In this document: in pieces, positions 1 through 8,711 of the stretch | Layout: every line of letters starts with the position of its first letter | How positions within the stretch are numbered: the stretch's first letter is position 1 | Source: Clostridium thermobutyricum | Lineage (GTDB): Bacteria > Bacillota > Clostridia > Ch29 | Assembly (NCBI GenBank): GCA_016841565.1 | Contig: JAENYX010000009.1 | Coordinates: forward strand, 1-64,000 | Length of the DNA: 64,000 nt | Reading direction: 5' to 3' | Translations under genes and position numbers: made by a program | Notes under the pieces: generated by a model | The model's input: the letters and a program-made list of their open reading frames with translations, nothing else | Told to the model about the DNA's origin: nothing | The model's database searches: none

Positions 1-74
1 CTCAAATCGCCGGTTGAAAACTGGCCCAATCACTTTAGGCACTGGTTTTTTTATCTGACCTTTAAAAACGTAAT

Positions 75-118
75 AAGACGCCTGAAATTCTTATAAGCCA
101 AGGATTCCGGGCGTCTTT
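75..118. terminator. Possible bidirectional hairpin terminator
   Basis: A 7-bp stem (AGACGCC against GGCGTCT) encloses about 25 bases and is followed on the plus strand by TTTGTT. It lies downstream of sodA (minus strand) and could also end a plus-strand gene that lies before the window. The loop is long and the T-run poor, so the call is weak. No gene is seen in bases 1-240. Confidence 0.35.
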
Positions 119-240
119 GTTATGCCGTCCATTTTATGGCGACATATGTTACCCGTGGTTGGGGGTTATGGAAAAACTCTAATAGAGAATATGTGCATCC
201 CTCGGAGGAGTTGGATTGGAAAGCTAGCCGGTCGGGTCTT

Positions 241-858
241 TCAGCAGCCCGAACAACGGCAGCCCGAACATTCATCTTCAAGCCTATATTCAATGCCTTT
301 CCAGTTAACTAGGTTCCACCAATTCTGTATGAAGTCGGCTCTTTTATTTTTATACTTTAAATAATATGCGTGTTCCCAGACATCCAGCGCCATTATGGGT
401 ACCACACCGGGCAGCAGCTGGTTCTGGTGCTTTTCCACCGTCAGTATGCCCAGCCTTTTCTCTTCCGGTAAATATACAAGCAGTGCCCAGCCCGAACCCT
501 CTACCGCTGCAGCCGCAGCTGAAAATTCCTTCCTGAAGGTCTCAAAGCTGCCAAAATCCTCGTCAATCTGCCGGGCAAGCTTGCCCGAAGGCTGCCCTCC
601 TCCCTCGGGGGACATGCTTTCCCAGTAAAGGGTATGCAGAAAGTGTCCCGCTCCATGAAAGGCCAGTTCTCTTTCCCAGTGCTTGATAAGTGCAAAATCC
701 TGTTTTCCCCTTGCTTCTCTTAGTTTATCCATCGCATTGTTAAGCCCCGATACATAACCGTTATGATGCATGTCGTGATGAATCCTGACCGTTTCCTCAT
801 CCATATGGGGCTCCAGTGCATTATACGGATAGGGCAGTTTGGGCAAAGTATATACCAT
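241..858 (-). CDS. sodA: Superoxide dismutase, Fe/Mn family, with Cys-rich C-terminal tail
   Basis: Converts superoxide to oxygen and hydrogen peroxide in the cytoplasm. The 205 residues match the usual Fe/Mn-SOD length and order: an N-terminal start close to that of bacterial MnSOD (MVYTLPKLPYPYNALEPHMD), the first metal histidine in IHHDMHHNGYV, the second in HGAGHFLH, and the Asp/His ligand pair in LDVWEHAYYLKY. It lies 42 bases downstream of a ferritin-like gene on the same strand, so the two probably form an oxygen/iron stress operon. The odd part is the last nine residues, CSGCRCSGC, a tandem Cys-Ser-Gly-Cys duplication that I do not know from SODs. Metal (Fe or Mn) cannot be told from sequence by eye. 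Confidence 0.95.
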   Translation of the reverse strand: MVYTLPKLPYPYNALEPHMDEETVRIHHDMHHNGYVSGLNNAMDKLREARGKQDFALIKHWERELAFHGAGHFLHTLYWESMSPEGGGQPSGKLARQIDEDFGSFETFRKEFSAAAAAVEGSGWALLVYLPEEKRLGILTVEKHQNQLLPGVVPIMALDVWEHAYYLKYKNKRADFIQNWWNLVNWKGIEYRLEDECSGCRCSGC

Positions 859-900
859 GTCCTTTCCTCCTTAAAAATATTTATTTAAAATTATTAAAAA

Positions 901-1416
901 TCACCGGAACAGGTAGGACCCGATATCTTCCCAGTTCTTGCTCATCAGGTTTTGATATTGGTCATGGAATATCTTCATATGTCCGGTTTCCCATTCCGAC
1001 AGGGTCTCGAGAAACTTCTTCGCTTCTTCATCATCAACTTTGGTGGCGGCATATTTATAGAACATTGAAAAATCCTTCTCTATAAGATATGCCATCCGTA
1101 CTATAGTAAGATCGGATATCTGTTCTTCCTGGTCACCGGTATCCATTGCTCCGGATTCATTGACAAATATCTTGGGACTCTTCATTAGATTTTTCACATC
1201 AACAACCCAGGATATCACCTTTATGGTCTCATCTCCTCCCAGGGCATCAAACTTACTCTTTAATATGTTGTAATGCTCCTTTTCCATGTCTGCCAGCTGT
1301 TCAAATATCTCCCTGGTTTGGGTGTTCTTTATTTTTTCCGCATAATAGCGATAAAAATTCTCTCCCTGTTTCTCCATCCTCATGGAAAACTGCAGTATCT
1401 TTTTGATATTATTCAT
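901..1416 (-). CDS. Ferritin-like / rubrerythrin-type diiron protein
   Basis: A 171-residue four-helix protein of the ferritin-like superfamily. Diiron ligand patterns are visible in order: an early Glu helix (MEKQGENFYRYY), ExxH in MEKEHYNIL, a second Glu helix (LIEKDFSMFY) and ExxH in EWETGHMKIF. There is no C-terminal rubredoxin Cys4 domain, so it is not a classical rubrerythrin. It probably takes part in peroxide reduction or iron handling. Its position directly before sodA fits an oxidative stress role; which reaction it performs is inference. Confidence 0.85.
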   Translation of the reverse strand: MNNIKKILQFSMRMEKQGENFYRYYAEKIKNTQTREIFEQLADMEKEHYNILKSKFDALGGDETIKVISWVVDVKNLMKSPKIFVNESGAMDTGDQEEQISDLTIVRMAYLIEKDFSMFYKYAATKVDDEEAKKFLETLSEWETGHMKIFHDQYQNLMSKNWEDIGSYLFR

Positions 1417-1765
1417 ATCCGGTACCTCCCTTAATCATCTGGCTTATTAATACCCATGTTTACGGTTTGAAAACATTCCTAACGAACAATCAGAGAGTAT
1501 GCCACCTGTTTGTCCCGCCGCCATACCCAAAAAGGCTCACCAGACAGCAGTGCAGTCCGACGGTCATGCGCCTGAATATACTCCCTGTTCTTTCATTACC
1601 ATAACTGTTTTTTTCTTTCCTGTCTCCTCCGGCCCACCTAAAGCTCATATAAATTACCTCCCTGCCAGTTGTGGTTATAAATACACATTATCCTATTAGC
1701 TTTTTCCCATTTTGTAATAAATATATTCGCTTTAACGGAAGACTCTTCCATATATTTCTGTCCCA

Positions 1766-1800
1766 ATAAAAAAACACTGCAACAATCAAACTGCAGTGTT
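1766..1800 (-). terminator. Intrinsic terminator of the YiiX-like gene cluster
   Basis: On the minus strand a perfect stem AACACTGCA/TGCAGTGTT with a short loop is followed by seven T residues. It lies about 45 bases after the stop of the gene ending at 1844 and so closes the PadR cluster. The rest of the gap 1417-1843 must hold the promoter of the ferritin/sodA operon, but I see no convincing -35/-10 pair and no gene. Confidence 0.8.
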
Positions 1801-1843
1801 CAAAATCTCTGCCTTCTATATACAATAATCAGGCCCGTAGTGT

Positions 1844-2416
1844 TTAAGATGCTACCAGGTCTATATTGTCAGAATTATCATATTCCCAGGTAAACCCTTC
1901 GAACACTTTCTCCTTTGTTTCTATGTTCAGCAAATCGGTAGGCCTTATAAATTCAGGAGGGCTTTGGCTTCTCAGTATATTACTTTTAATAAGCAGCTCC
2001 GAAACAAACTGGGAACAAAAATAATATTTTTCTCTTCTTAACGATATTTTCATCCCGGCGGTAAACAGGCCCAGGAAGTTATATCTGTAAGAATCCCTGA
2101 ATGCCAAAAATCTTGCCAGTTCGTTAACCAGAGTATCATACTGCTGCTGCGTAACCTTTAGCCGGTACACAATACATTCACAATCCCTGTACTTTTTGAA
2201 AACGCCAAAACGGAAGTTCTCTTCCACAAACCCTCCGTAGAAGGGGTTGTCGGCATGTATCCTCCCGAAGGAATACATGGACTTCAAGCTCTCATCAAGG
2301 CTGATGGACGAATGGACATATTTCGACTTAATAAATAATCTTAATACCCTGGACAGCCAGGTCCCCGTTTTTGAAAAAACCAGATAAACATACCTCATAT
2401 TTTGCATATTCTCCAT
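1844..2416 (-). CDS. YiiX/YebB-like permuted NlpC/P60 (papain-like) protein
   Basis: About 190 residues. The pattern KYVHSSISLD followed much later by YYFCSQFVSELL gives the His-then-Cys order of the circularly permuted NlpC/P60 families (YiiX/YebB-like), which cleave or transfer acyl or peptide groups; the substrate here is unknown. The start at 2416 is chosen because GGGGAATGAGACA precedes that ATG and because it follows directly on the stop of the upstream gene; the longer reading frame would overlap it by about 60 bases. It is the third gene of a PadR/membrane protein/YiiX-like run, which suggests common regulation by the PadR repressor. Confidence 0.75.
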   Translation of the reverse strand: MENMQNMRYVYLVFSKTGTWLSRVLRLFIKSKYVHSSISLDESLKSMYSFGRIHADNPFYGGFVEENFRFGVFKKYRDCECIVYRLKVTQQQYDTLVNELARFLAFRDSYRYNFLGLFTAGMKISLRREKYYFCSQFVSELLIKSNILRSQSPPEFIRPTDLLNIETKEKVFEGFTWEYDNSDNIDLVAS

Positions 2417-2420
2417 TGTC

Positions 2421-3089
2421 TCATTCCCCTTTTTTACGACGGTCGGATCCGGTGAGTATAAGAAACAGGAATAATCCAATTCCCGCTAAAAAGAACACCA
2501 TAAGCGTCCCGATTGCGATAAACATTTCACCTGTTGCAAAACGCGTCATTACTGCTGCAAAAAAGCTGAAAAGCAATATCCCTATTGAAAGGCCATAAAA
2601 AGCAGCGCGTATCCTGTTCATTGCATACTTTCTGCCGGTTTCCCTGGTCAACAGGCTGTAAGTCATCAGCGCTCCGCCCGCCACAATAAATATTCCGGGG
2701 CCTGTAACGTTTACTGCATCCAAACCCATAAAATACAGCATGGCAACGGTGAATGTCCCAAATAATACAAGCAGCACCCCGGCTATTATACCGGCAGTTG
2801 AAACCCGGGCTGTCATAGTAGCATGAACCGACTGCCTCGCCGTATCCTGTCCCAGCTTGCGCATATCGTCCACCAGTCCGCTCAGATCGCCCATGGAAAT
2901 AACCGCTTCTTTAAAGGCTTGCTCATCCTGGATGCCGCGGGCTTTATAGTCTGCTACCTTTTCCTTTATGTTTGTGGCCAGCTCTTCCTTCAAGTCAAAC
3001 AACTGTTGGCTTTCACCAATGCCTGAAAACAGGTTTTCAATATAGGCTTTCACCTTATTTTCTATGAAATTCTCATTTTTTGACATCAC
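2421..3089 (-). CDS. Permease-prefix (HAAS/DUF1700-type) membrane protein
   Basis: 222 residues. The N-terminal 90 residues are a helical, charged domain (ENLFSGIGESQQLFDLKEEL ... AFKEAVISMGDLSGLVDDM) typical of the permease-prefix domain that follows PadR genes in Firmicutes. Four hydrophobic segments follow (about residues 97-120, 123-148, 160-185 and 190-212). The gene overlaps the PadR gene by 17 bases, so the two are translationally coupled. The prefix domain probably binds a partner or the PadR protein; no enzyme activity is suggested. Confidence 0.8.
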   Translation of the reverse strand: MMSKNENFIENKVKAYIENLFSGIGESQQLFDLKEELATNIKEKVADYKARGIQDEQAFKEAVISMGDLSGLVDDMRKLGQDTARQSVHATMTARVSTAGIIAGVLLVLFGTFTVAMLYFMGLDAVNVTGPGIFIVAGGALMTYSLLTRETGRKYAMNRIRAAFYGLSIGILLFSFFAAVMTRFATGEMFIAIGTLMVFFLAGIGLFLFLILTGSDRRKKGE

Positions 3090-3426
3090 TGACCCCTCCT
3101 TTTATGAGTTTTTCAAGAATCCCCTTTGCAAAGTTCCAGTCTTTTTCACTCTGTTCATAAAGCTTAATGCCGCTGTCGGTAATTCTGTAATACTTGCGCC
3201 TGCCGCCCTGGGTTTCATCCCCCCAATAGGACAGAATGTGACCTTCCCGCTCCAACCGGCGGAAAGCGGTATATAGGGTTGCTTCCTTTAGTTCATACTT
3301 GTTGTCGCTTAGCTGGATAATCCTTTTATAAATCTCGTATCCATAGCTGTCGCCTTGCCGAAGTACGTTTAAAACTATAGTGTCGGTATGGCCGCGAATT
3401 AAATCGGTGGAAATTATGGCATCCAT
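3073..3426 (-). CDS. PadR family transcriptional regulator
   Basis: 117-residue winged-helix repressor. The PadR signature is clear: VLNVLRQGDSYGYEIYKRI, then ATLYTAFRRLEREGHI and the wing YWGDETQGGRRKYYRIT. Members bind small hydrophobic or phenolic ligands or cell-envelope drugs and repress the adjacent membrane genes. It is first in a three-gene run (PadR, HAAS membrane protein, YiiX-like). Direct repeats of CCATATTA lie in its promoter region and may be its own operator. Confidence 0.92.
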   Translation of the reverse strand: MDAIISTDLIRGHTDTIVLNVLRQGDSYGYEIYKRIIQLSDNKYELKEATLYTAFRRLEREGHILSYWGDETQGGRRKYYRITDSGIKLYEQSEKDWNFAKGILEKLIKGGVSDVKK

Positions 3427-3449
3427 ATATCTTCGCCTCCCATATTATA

Positions 3450-3478
3450 TGTTATGCCATATTACTGTGTGTGTCAAG
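3450..3478 (-). promoter_or_regulatory. Promoter of the padR cluster
   Basis: On the minus strand TTGACA (3478-3473), a 17-base spacer, then TAACAT (3455-3450), just upstream of the PadR start at 3426. CCATATTA occurs twice across this region (about 3440 and 3457), a plausible PadR operator. Confidence 0.55.
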
Positions 3479-3600
3479 GTAATAATTCAAGGTTCTAAAG
3501 ACCGGTTTTCACCAACCCTAAGCATGGGTATTTCATAACATATCTGCCATCAATGCAGCAGTATAATGATTCCGATACATCCAATATGTATTCATAAAGT

Positions 3601-3653
3601 AAAGCCCACTTTCTCGGGCGGGCTTTAGCCTCCGGCCGCTCAGGGCCGGAGGC
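3601..3653. repeat. Two adjacent strong hairpins
   Basis: AAAGCCC ... GGGCTTT (3601-3626) and a perfect 10-bp stem GCCTCCGGCC/GGCCGGAGGC (3628-3653). On the minus strand the first is followed by a T-rich stretch, so it may end transcription from the gene that stops at 3936. The second has no T-run. Confidence 0.5.
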
Positions 3654-3703
3654 ATTGCTTATTCTATTTACAGGTTATTCGTATTCTCCCGGGTAACCAA
3701 TGA

Positions 3704-3931
3704 TCACACCAAATTCCAAATCCCGACCTTATATATATCGGCCAGATAATAATTATACCTGAGTCCCCTCCCGAATCCATTATTTATACCGTAATGCGGG
3801 GAGACACCCTGTATTCCATAGCCAGAAGGTTCGGTACAAGTATTGATGTCCTTGCAACCTTCAACTACCTGCCCGACCCCAACCTTATATATCCGGGCCA
3901 GCAGCTGGTAGTTCCGGAATCGCTGCGCTAA
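3704..3931 (+). pseudogene. LysM domain remnant without start codon
   Basis: An open frame of 75 residues ending in TAA at 3929-3931 encodes a recognisable LysM domain: YTVMRGDTLYSIARRFGTSI, then FNYLPDPNLIYPGQQLVVPE. A second, eroded copy precedes it (PNPDLIYIGQIIIIPES). A TGA at 3701 closes the frame upstream and no start codon with a ribosome binding site is seen. It is probably the 3' end of a decayed cell-wall-binding or spore-coat protein. It runs convergent to the glucosaminidase-like gene ending at 3936. Confidence 0.6.
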
Positions 3932-3935
3932 AGAC

Positions 3936-6047
3936 TTAAATGCTTACTTCATCCAGCTTGCCAAGGCCATAGGTTTTTATTATATTTATAAGCTTAACAG
4001 GGTATTTGGAATCGGTGGCATACCCGGCCCTTCTCAAAGCCCAGGCACCCTGAGTACTGTCGTGCATGGTCTCTCTGAAGGGTTGGTACCTGCTGGCGGT
4101 GAGCAACAGCTTTTTATGGTCTGCCCAGCTTTCGTTGACGTTGCTATATGCTCTAAATCCGGCATCCACGCGGAAAGCCTGCCCGTTATACTCTTCCCAG
4201 GTGTTTGATATTACCGAGCCGGCAGGCCCCGTACCCTTTATACCGAACAGGTTATATGAAAAATTCCCTGAATACTTATCTACCGGAACGCTTTGTCCCC
4301 AGGCTGTCTCCAGAATGGCCTGAGCTGTTTGCAGCGCTGCCGACATACCGGTTTTCTGCCATGACTCAACGGCCAGTCCGGATGCCAAATCCAGGAACTT
4401 ATCTTTCTCGATAACCGGCTTGGCTGGGTAGGTGGTGCCCAGATATACCCTGAACGGAATTTGCTGGCTTTTTATCTTAACTCCCGAGGGCAAAGTCCCT
4501 TCGGCATAAATCTTCCATTCTCCCTGGTCGCCCTGGGCCGGTGTCCAGGAGTACTGCGTCACGGCATCCTGGCCTCCGGCAATAGCCTTTACTGCACCTG
4601 TATTGGAGTTAACCAGCATGTACTGAATACTGCTTAATGGAGTATTACTGGACACCGTCAGACTGCACTTACCGGTCACCACCTGGTTTGGTCCCACACC
4701 TTCCAAAAGTATCTTGGGAGCGCCCGTCAGCCTGACACTAACACTGTTGCTTGTATGGGTAACGCCGGAGGTATCCTTAACCCTGACCAGAAGCTCCTTG
4801 GTTCCCGTGTATTCGGGACCCGGAAACCACTTGTGGCTTACATATCCAACCCTGGCCAGCACCTCTTCAGCTCCTGTCTGCGGATCCTTCAGCACATATT
4901 CTGTCTCGCTGACCTGGAAATTCCGGGAAGCCCATAAGGTAACCGGTTTTTCCACAGTGCTGCCGGCGCTAACTCCCTTCAGCTCCAGCTTCTTTGTTAC
5001 ATTAACGGCTACCGGAATATCTATACCGGCATGGGCCTGACCAGCATAGTCATAAGCTATCACTTTAAAGGTAGTGTTTCCATTATCCTCATACATGGGC
5101 GACCATGTATACGAGCCCTGGGGGTCCACTTCTTCGGTAGTAAACACTTTACTCTTATCATGGTTGGTAATCTCATATTTCACATGGGAAGCTACAAAGT
5201 TCAAGTCCGGTGACAGTGAAACCGATCCTCCCAGCACCTGTCCCGGGTTGAGTCCGTTCAATGCCACCCTGGGCTCAACCGCCATCTTCACCGGTATTGC
5301 CGAGCCGGCTATAAAAGCTCCATCCCCGTTATACAAAGCAGCCACAAGAACCTTCGGTCCGGTCTGCTGCAGGTCGGGAAGCCATGTATATCTGCCGCTT
5401 GCATTGCTGCCCCTTGCAACAACCGCTCCCCGTCCGGTATCGGGATTCAGAAGCAGGAACCTAATCTCGGCAGCCCCTTCCGGAACACCGGCGGGGAAGG
5501 ATGCCTGCAGCTGGGTGGTACCTGTGATATCCTGTCCGGGTACCACAGAGGATATCTCCATGTCGTAGAAGGGCGATATGCTTGCCGCCCTGGTGGAATC
5601 TATATATACCGTCCTGCTGGAATCATCCCAGCTTATCTCCACTCCTAAAGCGTTGCTTACCAAACGCAAGGGTACGAAGGTACGGTCTTCAACAATAAAC
5701 GGAGCGACGTCGCTTATATTATAAGTCTTTTCCCCGGTGTCATACTCAACCAGACGGCTGTCAATCCTCAAAACCACCGAACGTCCGCCCTTCACTATAT
5801 GTACCGTTCTGTCCTGGTCGTTCCAATCCACCTGTGCGCCCAACTGCTCGGATATAACGCGCAATGGCACCAACGTCCTGTCATTGTGTATAAACGGCTG
5901 TGGTGAGGTCTCTATGCTCTCGCCGTCAATAACAAGCCTGATGTCGGTGGAAGCCAGCCCCTCGGGGATACTCCACTGCATGAAAATAAGTGCAGCCAAT
6001 AGTAATACAGTCAAATGCAAGCCGTATCTCTTATGTTTTATATACAT
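3936..6047 (-). CDS. Exported stalk-domain protein with C-terminal glucosaminidase domain
   Basis: 703 residues. A signal peptide (residues 1-33, hydrophobic LTVLLLAALIFMQW) is followed by a copper-amine-oxidase-N-type stalk domain (about 34-150) with two repeats of the pattern NDRTLVPLRVISEQLGAQVDW / EDRTFVPLRLVSNALGVEISW. Next come four or so Ig-like repeats of roughly 90 residues. The C-terminal 160 residues form a mannosyl-glycoprotein endo-beta-N-acetylglucosaminidase (LYZ2/FlgJ-like) domain with the likely catalytic Glu in AILETAWGQS and the NLFGIKG motif. It probably cuts peptidoglycan at the cell surface. It stands alone as a transcription unit. Confidence 0.85.
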   Translation of the reverse strand: MYIKHKRYGLHLTVLLLAALIFMQWSIPEGLASTDIRLVIDGESIETSPQPFIHNDRTLVPLRVISEQLGAQVDWNDQDRTVHIVKGGRSVVLRIDSRLVEYDTGEKTYNISDVAPFIVEDRTFVPLRLVSNALGVEISWDDSSRTVYIDSTRAASISPFYDMEISSVVPGQDITGTTQLQASFPAGVPEGAAEIRFLLLNPDTGRGAVVARGSNASGRYTWLPDLQQTGPKVLVAALYNGDGAFIAGSAIPVKMAVEPRVALNGLNPGQVLGGSVSLSPDLNFVASHVKYEITNHDKSKVFTTEEVDPQGSYTWSPMYEDNGNTTFKVIAYDYAGQAHAGIDIPVAVNVTKKLELKGVSAGSTVEKPVTLWASRNFQVSETEYVLKDPQTGAEEVLARVGYVSHKWFPGPEYTGTKELLVRVKDTSGVTHTSNSVSVRLTGAPKILLEGVGPNQVVTGKCSLTVSSNTPLSSIQYMLVNSNTGAVKAIAGGQDAVTQYSWTPAQGDQGEWKIYAEGTLPSGVKIKSQQIPFRVYLGTTYPAKPVIEKDKFLDLASGLAVESWQKTGMSAALQTAQAILETAWGQSVPVDKYSGNFSYNLFGIKGTGPAGSVISNTWEEYNGQAFRVDAGFRAYSNVNESWADHKKLLLTASRYQPFRETMHDSTQGAWALRRAGYATDSKYPVKLINIIKTYGLGKLDEVSI

Positions 6048-6555
6048 TTCTTCGACACCCCTTTATTTAATATAAAAATACATGACAATTATTCTTTTTA
6101 TTAGACGTCAGAAACTGTCGATTGTTCCCTTCTCTGCGGATAAATTGTCTATGTAAATATTTCCACCCAGATTGTAATTTACCTTCAAAGTCTGTATATT
6201 GAGCAGAAAATTTTATCTGTCCTATGCATGATTTATTATACCACATGTCCCGGAAGCAGCTTTCATGCAAATAATATAACGCACCCATCGGATGCGCTTC
6301 TCTATGCCGCTGCCCTTCCTCTATGACCGGTGGCGGGAATTGTCCTTCAACGGGTCGTTATTGTTACTCATTTCCACCTTTTATATAATGGCTCATGTTA
6401 TTCTTCATGCGTTCCAGCAGACAAATTGCCTGATTATGGTGACAAGCACAGCCCCTCCGGTATCCATGCCTAGTCTGAAAATAAATATCGGGTCTATATA
6501 TAATGTGCTTAAAACTTTACATCTCTTAACGTGTCATCCTGAGCGATAGCACAGG

Positions 6556-6592
6556 AAAAAGCTGCATTTTTTTCACTCAAATGCAGCTTTTA
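6556..6592 (-). terminator. Terminator of the exported amidohydrolase gene
   Basis: AAAAGCTGCATTT and AAATGCAGCTTTT form a 13-bp stem, followed on the minus strand by TTTTTCC. It lies about 65 bases after the stop at 6658. Because it is symmetrical it may work on both strands. The remainder of the 6048-6657 gap holds no gene I can support; the short reading frames there have no ribosome binding site. Confidence 0.8.
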
Positions 6593-6657
6593 ACATAATG
6601 AAAGCAAGAGCAGGCACTCATGCTCCTTACGTAGGTTTTGCAGATTTTCATCAGGAT

Positions 6658-8451
6658 CTAATCATCCAGGCTAAATCCTTCGGCTTCATAGACTACCTGG
6701 CCGGCAATGACGGTCATTAGGGCATTTATATCCTTAAGCTGGGTATCGGGGCAGCTCATATAATCCCTGTCTATAATGGCGAAATCCGCATATTTACCCT
6801 TTTCAATGGATCCGATATTGTCCTCCTGGAATTGGGCATAAGCACCCCATATGGTATAGGCACGGAGTGCTTCCTCCTTGGTCAGACACTCTTGCGGATA
6901 CCAACCGCCTTCGGGATAACCGTCGCGGGTCATTCGGGTGACGGCTGCGTAAAATCCATGGAAGGGATTAACCAACTCAACGGCGGCATCGGTACCATTG
7001 GGTATAATGGAACCGGAATCCAGCATCTTGCGCCACGCATATGCTCCTTTAATCCGTTCAGGGCCTACTCTGTCCTCGGCCATATTTAAATCCGAGGTGG
7101 CATGAACAAACTGCATTGAAGGAAGAATACCCAGCTTGGCAAATCTTGGAATGTCCTCCAAAGCAACCACCTGAGAATGCTCAATGGCAAAGCGATGATC
7201 CTTTAGCTTTAATTCCTTAATAACTTTCCCGTAAGCATCCAGGACTTGGCGGTTTGCAGCATCGCCTATGGCGTGGGTATTAACCTGAAATCCTGCTTTT
7301 CCGGCCGCTTTTACCAGTTCATATATCTCATCATCGGTGTACCTTGGATCTCCCACATGCCCTTCACGGTCGGAATAGTCCTCCAGCATCCATGCGCTGC
7401 GGGCGCCCAATGAACCGTCGGCCATGAACTTAACCGAACAGACATTGAGACGGTCACCGTAAAGACCTGTGCGTTCTTTCTCGGGCAGCTGGTAAAAATG
7501 TTCGGCAGTACTCCCCGAAGATGCCATCATATAGATACGGATTTTCAGTTCATCATTTTCATAGAGGCTGCTCAGCCTGTTAAAGGTGCTTAAGCCTGAG
7601 CCCGCATCACGAACACTTGTTATTCCATAGGAAAGAATGTGGTCCTGTGCCAGCCGCAGCGCATCTATCAATTGGTTTTCGGAAGCTTCAGGCCTGTGTG
7701 CGGTAATAATGCCGGATGCGGTATCGGTAAAGACACCTATGGCTTCTCCAACTTCAATGCCCGGATAATACCCGTTTGCCTCATCCTGGGATGTTTTTCT
7801 GATAATCTCGCCGCCAATTGGATTTGGAGTAATGCCATCGGCATCTATCCCTGCAATTTCCATTGCAGCCGAATTGGCCCATGTGGCATGTCCGCAGACT
7901 CTGGTCAATACAACCGGATTATCGGGAGCTATTGCATCCAGTTCCGATTTTGACGGAAAAATGGTGGGATCCCATACCTCCTGGTTCCATCCACGTCCCA
8001 CAATCCAATCGCCGGGCAGCGACCTTTCAACAGCCTCGGCAACTGCATCCAGAATCACATCCTTGGGCGCCCAGAAGCAGTCAATCTGCTGCATTGCCGA
8101 CCCGACACCCGGATAGTGAAGATGAGAATCAATCAACCCGGGAATAACGGTCTTGCCGTTCAAATCATAGGTTTTTGTGAACCTGTCTATGTAGCGGTCA
8201 ACATTCTTATCGTCACCCACATAGATGAATTGGCCGTCTTTTATAACCATGGCTTCAGCACTGGAAAACTTTTTGTCTACGGTGTAGATGTTTCCATTGA
8301 AATAGACGGCATCGGCTGCATTGGACTTTCTCTCAACCTCGTTACCGCTTCCGCCACCGCTGGGAACAGCATATGCGGCCGGTAAAAAAAGGCTGATAAT
8401 CAGCACCATACATGTGGCCAGCACAATTAAACGTCTTGATTTCCTGTACAT
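6658..8451 (-). CDS. Exported amidohydrolase (Amidohydro_3, YtcJ-like)
   Basis: 597 residues with a signal peptide (about 1-28, ending in AAYA). The metal-dependent amidohydrolase fold is shown by IPGLIDSHLHYPG (HxH-type motif), VNTHAIGDAANRQVLDAY, FAIEHSQV and GTDAAVELVNPFHG, and by the C-terminal GSIEKGKYADFAIIDRDYM, where the beta-sandwich returns. Family members hydrolyse amide or ester bonds of small molecules; the substrate cannot be read from sequence. Secretion is unusual for YtcJ-type enzymes, most of which are cytoplasmic. It forms its own transcription unit. Confidence 0.85.
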   Translation of the reverse strand: MYRKSRRLIVLATCMVLIISLFLPAAYAVPSGGGSGNEVERKSNAADAVYFNGNIYTVDKKFSSAEAMVIKDGQFIYVGDDKNVDRYIDRFTKTYDLNGKTVIPGLIDSHLHYPGVGSAMQQIDCFWAPKDVILDAVAEAVERSLPGDWIVGRGWNQEVWDPTIFPSKSELDAIAPDNPVVLTRVCGHATWANSAAMEIAGIDADGITPNPIGGEIIRKTSQDEANGYYPGIEVGEAIGVFTDTASGIITAHRPEASENQLIDALRLAQDHILSYGITSVRDAGSGLSTFNRLSSLYENDELKIRIYMMASSGSTAEHFYQLPEKERTGLYGDRLNVCSVKFMADGSLGARSAWMLEDYSDREGHVGDPRYTDDEIYELVKAAGKAGFQVNTHAIGDAANRQVLDAYGKVIKELKLKDHRFAIEHSQVVALEDIPRFAKLGILPSMQFVHATSDLNMAEDRVGPERIKGAYAWRKMLDSGSIIPNGTDAAVELVNPFHGFYAAVTRMTRDGYPEGGWYPQECLTKEEALRAYTIWGAYAQFQEDNIGSIEKGKYADFAIIDRDYMSCPDTQLKDINALMTVIAGQVVYEAEGFSLDD

Positions 8452-8662
8452 CTTATAACCCTCCCGTAAAATTTTTTTGATACACTTTTTGCTGATTGAT
8501 TTTCCCCGGTCATGGTGTGGAAATAAAGCAGTGGAAAAGAGAGCCCTTATTCCATATATATGTGTATCTATATATATCTATATCTATATGCATGGAAAAG
8601 CATATTATGATTTCCCGGAGGAGAATTGTCCCATTTAGTCCATTGGTTTTAACCGTTGAATC

Positions 8663-8690
8663 AAAAACACCCCCTTGGAGCGTGTTTTTT
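8663..8690 (-). terminator. Terminator of the YgjP-type gene
   Basis: AAAAACAC ... GTGTTTTT stem with a GC-rich loop, about 25 bases after the stop at 8712 and followed by T residues on the minus strand. The neighbouring stretch 8550-8592 is a TATATATCTATA-type simple repeat. Confidence 0.65.
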
Positions 8691-8711
8691 CCTGCATGCC
8701 GCATGGCTCTT

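Noticed and set aside
1499..1699. 66-residue plus-strand frame
   Set aside because: No ribosome binding site and lies in the promoter region of the ferritin/sodA operon.
6067..6288. 73-residue minus-strand frame upstream of the glucosaminidase gene
   Set aside because: No ribosome binding site and no family. The composition looks non-coding.
6529..6548. TGTCATCCTGAGCGA, like the start of a dispersed repeat seen in some bacteria
   Set aside because: Only about 15 bases match the pattern; too short to call a repeat element.
8550..8592. TATATATCTATA simple repeat
   Set aside because: A short AT microsatellite in an intergenic region; no further structure.
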